Assembly (NCBI GenBank): GCA_947034885.2
Contig: OX344753.2
Location: 9,300,001 to 9,364,000, forward strand
Direction: 5' to 3'
DNA: 64,000 nucleotides
DNA from: Thuidium tamariscinum
Lineage: Eukaryota > Streptophyta > Bryopsida > Hypnales > Thuidiaceae
The notes beneath the pieces were generated by a model. The model saw nothing but the letters and a program-made list of their open reading frames with translations, was not told where the DNA came from and made no database searches. The position numbers were made by a program, and so were the translations under genes. Positions 56,253-64,000 of the stretch are shown piece after piece (within the stretch, counting starts at the first letter, position 1; every line of letters starts with the position of its first letter).

Positions 56253-56460
56253 TGATTAATTGATCGTATCTAAGATGGGCATTTCAGAAACTATGGTTAC
56301 TATGAAATATTCACATAAGTAGGGATCAATTAAATGTACCTAAGATGGACATTCAAAAAACTATTGTTATTGAGAAATGTTTATATAGATGGAAATTGAC
56401 TAAATGTACTTCATGTAGATGTTTTAAAATTTTCTGTTATTATGAAATGTTCATAGTTTG
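56253..56460. repeat. Three diverged tandem units of about 65-75 bp
   Basis: Each unit contains a RAYTAAATGTAYYT-like segment, GATGGRCATT or a variant, and TTATNANGAAATRTTCATA. They are non-coding. Confidence 0.55.
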
Positions 56461-56982
56461 TTTATATGTCTAGATACTTACATAGACTTATACAAACCAC
56501 TCATAACATTCTTTTTCAATCTTTTCTCTAAATTTGTTGGTTCCTCCAAAAAAAGATACCCAGGTTTAGAGTTATGATGTAAAAATGGAAGCAAATCTTC
56601 CTTGATTTGAATTTTGTCTTACCTTGATAAGGTATTGTATCTTGATTGTGTTATTGCCTTATATCCCCTCAATTAAAAAAACAATGTATTAACTTAACTT
56701 TTGTCTCAAAAAGAAACTAGTATTTGCCTTTATCTCTCCTTATTGCCTAACAAGTGATAAAAATGAATTATATGCATGGAGTACTTGATGATATCTTATG
56801 GACATTTCACATTATTTGACAATTATCATCAACTCATACATTGCAACCTTGGTTTTTTCAACTAAAGAACCTAATAGTACATTTTGACATCATTAGACAT
56901 CATCTGAATCATGATTGTCTACCATGGTATTAGGAAAATGTTTAGTTTCTCTCTTTCCATCATCCAAAATGCTTACTAAATA

Positions 56983-57121
56983 AGGGCAAAACACCCATTC
57001 CCATCCATGTATCCAAAACCATCCAAATGTAGCAGGGGTGCTCATTTTTCAAAGAAAAATATGCACCCCTACTACATTTGGACGGTTTTGGATACATGGA
57101 CGGGAATGGGTGTTTTGCCCT
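56983..57121. mobile_element. Near-perfect 139-bp hairpin MITE (TA-flanked)
   Basis: The two halves are inverse copies with arms of about 67 bp, only a handful of mismatches and almost no loop. The tips are AGGGCAAAACACCCATTCCC on both arms. TA flanks both sides (56981-56982 and 57122-57123). A transcript through it would fold into a long duplex and could feed small-RNA production. Confidence 0.85.
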
Positions 57122-57123
57122 TA

Positions 57124-57896
57124 GATGCATTCAAATACTTTTGAGTGAGTTGAATAATGAAATCCTTTTATAACTTAGAACAACCGTGGATCTTGAACAT
57201 TCATATTATGGCTTCTTGGTGGCTACAAGGTCACAATGATGTTGAATCTATCTTTAGTGAATGCTACAATAAAATCAATCTCTATGCCAATAGGAGTTGT
57301 TTGGTATTATCTTACTAGATGAAAGTGGTCAATTGAGTAGTTTTGTTAAGCTACAAACAAAGTGACTTCTCACAAATTGCCAATAGACCTTGTCAATTAG
57401 CATCATCATCACTTCTTCCTTTGTTATTCTCCCAATCAAGACTTCATTTCCAATATACCACACAAAGGGCTCTTGTTGTATTTTGTTAGCTCTTGAAACA
57501 TGTACAAATGGGAAGATGTTGACCTTCCCATCAAACTTGTAATTCCTAAACAAGTCATATGCAAGTTAGAGCATAGCAGTAAGAAATATGATTTTGGAGA
57601 TGAATCGTTTGCTTTTAGTACTCTATGCATGGAGGACGAAATGATGGTTTCCATTTGAAGTTAGGTACAACTTGGCATTTTTTTTTGGTGATGTAGAACT
57701 ACTTTTCATCAATTTAGATGATATTCAAGGAGTCTTGAAACATTGATGACTTTCACAAAATAACATTAACAAATAAAATTGGACACATTCAATCTTGTTC
57801 ATATTGCCTAGGTCTTTTTCAAATCAACAAAATTGTATCTCACATCACACCAAAATGCTTGTTAGTATTGTTGAAGCGGTACCTTTGCCTTCCCCT
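57124..57896. other. AT-rich intergenic DNA, no gene seen
   Basis: Minus-strand frames of 72-74 codons overlap at about 57,330-57,650. One reads through LLLCSNLHMTCLGITSLMGR and resembles decayed transposon-type coding sequence, but I cannot assign a family. Confidence 0.4.
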
Positions 57897-57900
57897 TTAA

Positions 57901-58826
57901 CCCCTAAAGGACCAACATGCCTTTTTTTGGCAACATAGTGATTTTGGGCAAGTACGTGTGGCTACAGATTTCTATATTTTGGAACCAAACTTTAATATAA
58001 GGTGTGGATGAGGAGTATCTTCAAAGCCCAACAATTTTCGTGACTTTTGACTACATGGTTGAAAAATTATCGCATAAAACGTTGTTTATTTCTCAACTTG
58101 GGCAATTTGGGCAGATCAGAAAAAATCGCTTTTTTTGGAAATAAAAATTTGAAATTTTTTTCATAGATTTATATATACATGTAAAGCTTTGAATCATTCC
58201 ATTTGGATTAATGAGTCAAAAGTTATGAATGATTTTAGTTTGCGGGTAGTTATGGATTCTCTTCTCTAAAATAAACTTTGAAGTCCTTTATTTTACTCAA
58301 TTTTCAATATTTTTGAAAAAAAATAAAAATATTGGGTGTAGATTGTTTATTACAACATTTGAACCATTGGGATTGGCATTTTTCAATTCAATAAATAAAT
58401 TGTTACCATTTTTGTATTTTGAATCATTCTCTACTTCTTTCTTCTTACTATTTTTTTGTACATGTTGTACAATTCCAAATGATCTAAAAATTTTCAAGCA
58501 TGTAGACAACTTGAATTGGAGAATTAATCCAAAGAGCTGCAACCATTTTGAACACTTTTGCATACAAATGTGACCTTCTGAAGTGCAGCTGCCCGGATTT
58601 TCGCAGTGGAAAAAAAAATGATTTTTGTAACTTCAAACACTAATATCTTGCAATCTACATGGCGGAAATTTCTGAAATTTTTTCTACATCTTCCCAAACT
58701 AGTGCACTAAGAGATCTTACGGTTACATGTGTCAAAAAATGTCTTTTTTCTGAAATTTGGTAGCTCTCTTAGAAATAATAGTTTTGAAGCAGTTTTGGTG
58801 GAAACATAGTTGCAGTCCTTTAGGGG
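57901..58826. mobile_element. TTAA-flanked non-autonomous DNA transposon, sub-family A, complete copy
   Basis: The ends CCCCTAAAGGACCAAC and CCCCTAAAGGACTGCAAC (reverse-complemented) share 12 identical tip bases. TTAA flanks both sides (57897-57900 and 58827-58830). The 926-bp interior has short overlapping frames on both strands (86-88 codons) with no transposase likeness. Its left half is homologous to 53286-53633. Confidence 0.88.
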
Positions 58827-58830
58827 TTAA

Positions 58831-59230
58831 TAAGCTTGTTAGGTTTTCAAAGATTCTTCACCTTCAGTAATAAGCTATTGTACATCAGTTAGATTTAGTT
58901 TCTATTTACTAATCCTACCTATCATTGTGCCAAATATAAGATTTGTCTCTTTCATAAAGAAAAGAACTTGTGGAATAAGGTCTATTTATTATTCAACATC
59001 TGTATTGAGATGCTCTATATTGACCACTTTTCTAAGTACTAGTATAGATTGAAAAAACACTTGATATGCTACAACTTTGTTATGACATTCCCTTCCTTTC
59101 AAAACAACCTTGAACACCTTTTAATTTAGAATAGTTCAAGACTACTATCTAACACTTTCTAATTGCAATTCATTGTTATCATTGAAACAAATTATAAAAT
59201 AGTGAGATTTTTGAAGATAGAGGTAGTAGC
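58831..59230. other. AT-rich spacer, no gene seen
   Basis: No open frame or repeat structure of note lies between the two flanking elements. Confidence 0.55.
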
Positions 59231-59234
59231 ATCT

Positions 59235-59969
59235 GTGTGATTACGAGAAACACTTGCCCTGTTTTTTGTCCCTTTGGCCTTAAACAAGTGGATTTTACTC
59301 ATAACTTTTGCATCATTTGTCCATGTTATAAGAATTTTGAAATGAAGGTACAAATAATAGTTCTAAACATTATTTTTTTAAATTTTTTAAAAATTAAAAA
59401 AATTAAAAAAATTATTTTACTATTTTTTAACAACCTCCAATTGGATGTCTACATTGGCCATTTTAGGGGGTTTTAGTCCCTTTTTTGACCCAAAAATGAA
59501 TATTTTAATGTCAAAATTGGCATGCAAGGACTTCTACTTAAGCTATCCAAACCTACAAAGAGATTTTGTTTAAATAATAAACTATCCAACTTTCACATGT
59601 GCTCAAAGTACAATACCTTTGCACAAGTGTAGAGAGTACAATTTATTTTCCCCAAAGATGAAAATGATTGAAGACAAGAATTTTTAAATTTAAAAAAAAT
59701 TTGAGAATTTTTTGAAAGTTTTTACTATTTTTTAAAAACCAAACATTAAAATATCCATTTTCATGGTATTTTTCATCACTCTTTGAGTATGCATAACTTT
59801 TAGAGATAAATTTTTTTTAGGCTTGAATTATCACAAATCCAAGTTTTTTATGCTTTACAAATTATCCATATTTTATTTTATTTAAGAAAATCCTTATTCC
59901 AAAAGTCACAAAACTCATTGAAATAGGCTACTTTGAGCCAAAAACAATAAGTGTTTTTTGTAACTACCC
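59235..59969. mobile_element. GGGTGATTGC-family element (4-bp TSD ATCT)
   Basis: The ends GTGTGATTACGAGAAACACTT and GGGTAGTTACAAAAAACACTT (reverse-complemented, first 20 bases compared) are flanked by ATCT (59231-59234 and 59970-59973). The 735-bp interior aligns in opposite orientation with the copy at 37177-38154. It contains no recognisable coding frame. Confidence 0.8.
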
Positions 59970-59973
59970 ATCT

Positions 59974-61305
59974 TTGATTCTTTTTTTAATTTGATGTTGA
60001 AAATCTACAATCATATTTGTAATAAAGAATGACAAAAAAATATGTTTAAAATATGAGTTTTATTTATTATGATGTACATTTGTAGTGAAATAATCATATG
60101 AATGTGAAGTTTTGATGAATTCTTGAAAATATACGACTTCTTTCTAAAAAAAAGATTTGTTTATCCATGATAAAAGAAATAAATTTGGTACGTTTTCATT
60201 CATGAGTCTTTACTAAGTTAAGCCTTAGAACATTATTGAGGCTTTAGTTAACAATTCTTTAAGAATAGTTTTAAATCCACAATATTAGATGAAGGATTTT
60301 GATTTTACATCCTAATTTAATTTGAGAGTTCCGTTTGATAAAGCTGGCAATAGTGGGTAGTAGACATTTACTTCTTTTACAAGCCTATTGATTTTTCTAC
60401 AAAAGAGATTCTTGAATCTGTTGTTGACAAAGAGCTATCTTTCAAGGCAATTTTGAAAATACTTCAATTCTAAATACTTGAGTGCAATTTTAGTCATGAG
60501 AAGGGTTTCTTTTGAATTTGAGCCCAACCAATCAAATGAAATTTGTTGAGCCTAGTTTAATAACTATACTACTATTTGAACACTCCAAAACTGAATTTCA
60601 TTTGAAACTCAAAAATTTTGACCAACAATCAGTCTATCAGTTAATTTGTAATCTTAGAATGACTTGAAGAATAATCTGGTTCCACGATATTCTACATCAT
60701 AATTCACATGTATGGTGATTATTTTGAGATTCTTTCAAACTTATCCTGTATTTTGACATGAGTTTTCTTCACTTTTACTTCTGAAAACCTCAATAATTTG
60801 AAATCTTCTTAAAAGAATCTCATAATTGCAAGACTTATAGAAAACATGTGAGCTCAACTCTGAAAAAATTCTAAAAACCTCATTGATGTTCAACTTTGTG
60901 AAAAAATTGGAGCATCCAGACCACAGATTAAAGGATTTTGGAGCGCATGATTACGCAGCAAGTTTCATGTAACTTATTTTAGAGTTCAACTATGGGAATC
61001 AGAGTTGTGTAGTATTTTTAGACTTTGGAGAAATTCCACCGTCGGAAGTTCGGCAGCAGAAAGGGCGGAACGAATGGAGTTCGCCGCAATAAATGTGCGC
61101 ACGCGGCGGGAGCTTCATTACCTTATATCGGCCTAAATTGAAGTCGGTTCTTGCCTTCCGGCCTGGAACTCGAAGGCGGTCATCAAAAAAATACAAGTGA
61201 ATAAACTAAGAATAGTAGAAAAGAAATATGGCATGAAACTCCTTTGCACCTCAGTTTTAGTGCTCCAAGGAGTTTCATCATGTGGTTTTCTCAAATTTCA
61301 GTTCT
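59974..61305. other. AT-rich intergenic DNA, no gene seen
   Basis: No supportable gene is present. A short GC-richer patch at about 61,010-61,190 holds a 65-codon minus-strand frame without recognisable features. Confidence 0.5.
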
Positions 61306-61307
61306 TA

Positions 61308-61560
61308 AGGTAGGTACACCCAAAAGTGCCATGTTCCTAAAAGCGCCATCTATAGTGTGCATACATTTCCAAAATCAGTCATAATCACAGACTGTAGATG
61401 GTGCTTTCAGTAACTTTTGCATATGGTATCCAAATCCTACGTTCTTTGATGCGTTGGAATGTGCTTTCACTTGCCAATAAGATTGTATGAAAATCTGAAC
61501 AGCCTAATCATAGTAACTAGGTGCAGTATGAATAAGTGGCACTTTTAGGTGTACCCACCT
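61308..61560. mobile_element. TA-flanked MITE (AGGTRGGTACACC ends)
   Basis: The ends AGGTAGGTACACCCAAAAGT and AGGTGGGTACACCTAAAAGT (reverse-complemented) match at 22 of 24 positions including the next four bases. TA flanks both sides (61306-61307 and 61561-61562). The 253-bp element is non-coding. The first six bases match those of the element at 53634-53960. Confidence 0.85.
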
Positions 61561-61728
61561 TAGTCCCCATTGCACACACTTTAAGATTCACTTGAATGTG
61601 TTTAGAATTAATAAATTGATGAACAAATTTGTCCGGTTAGCACTTCACACATCAATACATAAATGAGCCTCAAATGAAAGGCAAAAGAATTCAAAGGCAA
61701 AACATATGTCAAAGAATTGGTATCTTAA

Positions 61729-61957
61729 CCCTTGAAGGACAAACCTTGGTGACCATGAAATTGGATGATCTATTTTGATATTGTGGGAATCAATGGTTTA
61801 AAAGAAAATCCAAAAGCACTTATTGGAAACCAAAAATTGTAGATGATCACTCCTTTCCACTCAAAATTTCAAGGATAAAAAGTTGCACTTTAGACCTACA
61901 TACAAAGATTCTTTGTCATCCCTTAAATGCCAAATGTCCTTGTCTATATTTAAGGGG
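61729..61957. mobile_element. TTAA MITE, sub-family C, older copy
   Basis: The left end is TTAA (61725-61728) followed by CCCTTGAAGGAC. The right end is degenerate (AAGGGG followed by GTAA-like sequence near 61,957). The interior aligns with 52153-52373 (shared GGAATCAATGG/GGAAATCATTGG, AAAAGCACTYRTTGGAA, CCTACATA). It is non-coding. Confidence 0.65.
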
Positions 61958-61959
61958 TA

Positions 61960-64000
61960 AGTTACTTATGCAAGTTTTTTTGAGAGTTTTTTTTTTCAAC
62001 AGATGGGAGAATTTGAAAAGTGGGAGAGTCTGTTGCATTTTATTATTTGGAGATTGTTATGTAATTGTAGTCTCATTTGTGTAAACTTTTGGATGTCTTT
62101 TAGGTGAATTGAATAAATGCAAATGACAATTGATGACAAATGAAAACATTTTGAAAGTTGGATGAAAAATGAACGGATTTGCTTCGGGATGCAATTTGAT
62201 GATGATCATAATCTTTGAGATTGTGTGAGCTAGAACAGTATAGACCACACATCACAGCGGTTTTATCTAAACATTGTGAACAACCTTATTATTGCACCAG
62301 CCTCTTCTCAAAGTTGCATGATTTCCAGATAATTAGTAAGAGCTAGAGTCACAATCATAAGTCAAAGTGATTGTGTGTAACTTTTGTTGATAAAAATACA
62401 AAACTGATATGGTAATTTGCTATTGCATTCTAAAGCCACTTGTCCGTAACTCCGTATTAAATATTTTTTGAAAAGACCACAATTACGGCATACGGCATTT
62501 CTTTGAGATTCTTTGAACATTCTATAAGATTACCTTCTTTAACGTGCAAATAATAGAAAAGAATAAAATAAAATAAAATAAAATAATTCTACCGAAAAGT
62601 TTAAAAATGACAACTTATGCCGAATCTTAGTATAGTATCGACTATCGAGCAGTTTCCCCTGCACCGCCGACCCAGTCTGCTGCTTGTACACTACAGTGAC
62701 TACAGTCCGTTGCGTTTTTCAGTCTTTTTCATTTTTGGCGCAAATCGAAACCCAATTCCATTGCCGAGAATAAGTTGTGCTTTTTGAATTGATGCGTTCA
62801 TCGTGGCCGGCAGCCGGGGTGAATGGGTGGGGTTCCAAATTTAACAGGCTGCCTACTGAGATCGAACCCACCAGGCCACTACAGTAGCTGCTATAAAACT
62901 CCGTAATAAAACTTTTTACGCTTCGGCGCTGCCGCAACTGAGGGCACTGCAGCCACGGCAGGCCGAGCCCTGCGGGTCAAAGCCTCGATCCCAATTTAAA
63001 CCTGGAGTCAGGCTCATACGGAGTATCCGAGTAAATTCTTAGTTAGGGTTGCGGCAATCTAGTGGCAGCAGCTGCTTCTGAGCGGAATCATCGGGACACA
63101 ATCAGCTGCAGTTCACTGTAACTCTTCAGTTGAGTGCCGTGACGGAGGAAGCGGCATGTAAATGAAATCGGCGGCAGGCTGCAGAGTGCAGGCAGACAGG
63201 GCGCGTGAAGCGGGAGTGGCCCCCACGTGGGAATCTCCGCCCGGATCAGTACCGGACTACAGGACAGGACAGGACAGAACAGGACAGTCAACTGAACTGA
63301 TCGATGATCGATGCAATGAACGGGCCATGTATCGAACATAACCAGCCAAGCTTGATCGAGTGAACTGGGAGGGAAGAAACAAATCGGTACGCCACAGCAC
63401 TCGATCGAGACTTGAAACTGTAAAATGCAACCACTGGCGACGTCGTGTCTCGCTGGGAAGGCACTATGGCTGACTGACCGAGTGAGGTTCTGACTGAACT
63501 GTGAAGCTGGGCGAGTGAGGTTCCCACTGAATTGTGAAGATTTTCAATTGTGAATGAGTGAAGGTTACCACTGATTTTGAGCTTTGCAATTGCAGAGATG
63601 AATGATGTCATATAAACTTACGGACTCCTTTCTCAGTCTTCTTAATGTTATGAAATTATGTCGAATTTGTACTCAACGTTATTGGGATTTCCAGGGCAAT
63701 TACAGAGGGTGCAATGAGAGAAGGTTGATCGTAATGTTAGTCACTTTTTCAGAAGACTTCAGACCACTAGCTATCAAATAATCGAACATCAGTGTTGTGG
63801 AACAAGTACGTTCAATGAATCCTAAACTCCTTAATTGAAGTAAACTCCATATGTTAAATAGTGTTAACAAGTGAACACCATCTAAGTCCAAAGGTGCGTC
63901 TGTAAAACTAAAATTTACTTGGAAGACAAAAACTCTGAACATGCCGGGGATTTTCCGACCCCTGGTTCTGTGTACTGATTCCCTTTTCAATGGAAATTGT
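61960..64000. other. Right-edge intergenic DNA with a GC-moderate island
   Basis: From about 62,640 to 63,600 the composition rises as it does near the genes in this window. Frames of 72-107 codons exist on the minus strand but have no recognisable domain. An (ACAGG)n run lies at about 63,260-63,288, and two 33-bp direct units at about 63,480-63,540. This may be the promoter or 5' region of a gene, but none is visible. Confidence 0.4.
62563..62587 (+). repeat. (AAAAT)n microsatellite
   Basis: About five tandem AAAAT units lie in AT-rich DNA. Confidence 0.85.

Noticed and set aside
63700-63990. 96-codon minus-strand frame at the right edge
   Set aside because: No domain or motif could be recognised, and retrotransposon-like features were looked for without success.
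1-64000. LTR retrotransposons, CRISPR arrays, organellar inserts and prokaryotic operons
   Set aside because: No paired long terminal repeats, reverse transcriptase or integrase motifs, spaced short repeats or polycistronic gene layout were seen anywhere in the window.

Overview
The window is nuclear DNA from a land plant. Compact intron-containing genes (GT-AG introns, higher GC exons) sit as small islands in very AT-rich intergenic DNA. The gene content includes a plant AN1-C2H2 stress-associated protein, a plant receptor-like kinase of the SD/LRK10L type and a short Cys-cluster metallothionein. The metallothionein sequence and the style of the intergenic DNA suggest an early-diverging lineage (moss, lycophyte or similar). 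That placement is inference. No rRNA, tRNA, organellar or CRISPR sequence was recognised.

Gene islands, left to right: (1) 5.1-6.9 kb, minus: a 3-exon gene for a 404-aa protein with paired CxxC clusters, family not recognised. (2) 15.8-18.4 kb, minus: a 3-exon AN1-AN1-C2H2-C2H2 zinc-finger protein. (3) 23.9-25.0 kb, plus: a 3-exon gene for a 110-aa SVIP-like protein with a candidate N-myristoylation site and an exact VCP-interacting motif. (4) 30.3-31.3 kb, plus: a 3-exon metallothionein. (5) 33.5-34.2 kb, plus: a UBZ4-like zinc-finger protein, 3' structure unresolved. (6) 40.7-41.2 kb, plus: a 2-exon gene for a small unrecognised protein. (7) 48.5-51.4 kb, minus: a 2-exon receptor-like kinase with an unfamiliar ectodomain and a long charged tail. 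A possible 62-aa ORF lies at 42.1 kb. The genes are unlinked in function and look like ordinary scattered plant genes.

The striking content is between the genes. Reading the ends by eye resolves about twenty short, apparently non-autonomous DNA transposons in several families. The first is a TTAA-flanked group whose ends begin CCCCTAAA or a near variant (eight or nine copies in about five sub-families); TTAA target duplication with CCC-starting ends is the piggyBac signature, which is unusual in plants. The second is a family beginning GGGTGATTGC with 4-bp target duplications in five of five copies, one of them an inverted-duplication foldback of about 1.1 kb; this fits Sola-like or another 4-bp-duplication superfamily. 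The rest are TA-flanked mariner-type MITEs (including a Stowaway-like one), an element with 3-bp TAA duplications (PIF/Harbinger type), and several with 8-bp duplications (hAT type). Many are nested, and related copies without the insertion act as empty sites. No transposase gene was recognised, so all of these would depend on enzymes encoded elsewhere.

The remaining intergenic stretches are AT-rich with no supportable gene, and hold diverged tandem duplications, simple repeats and truncated element copies.
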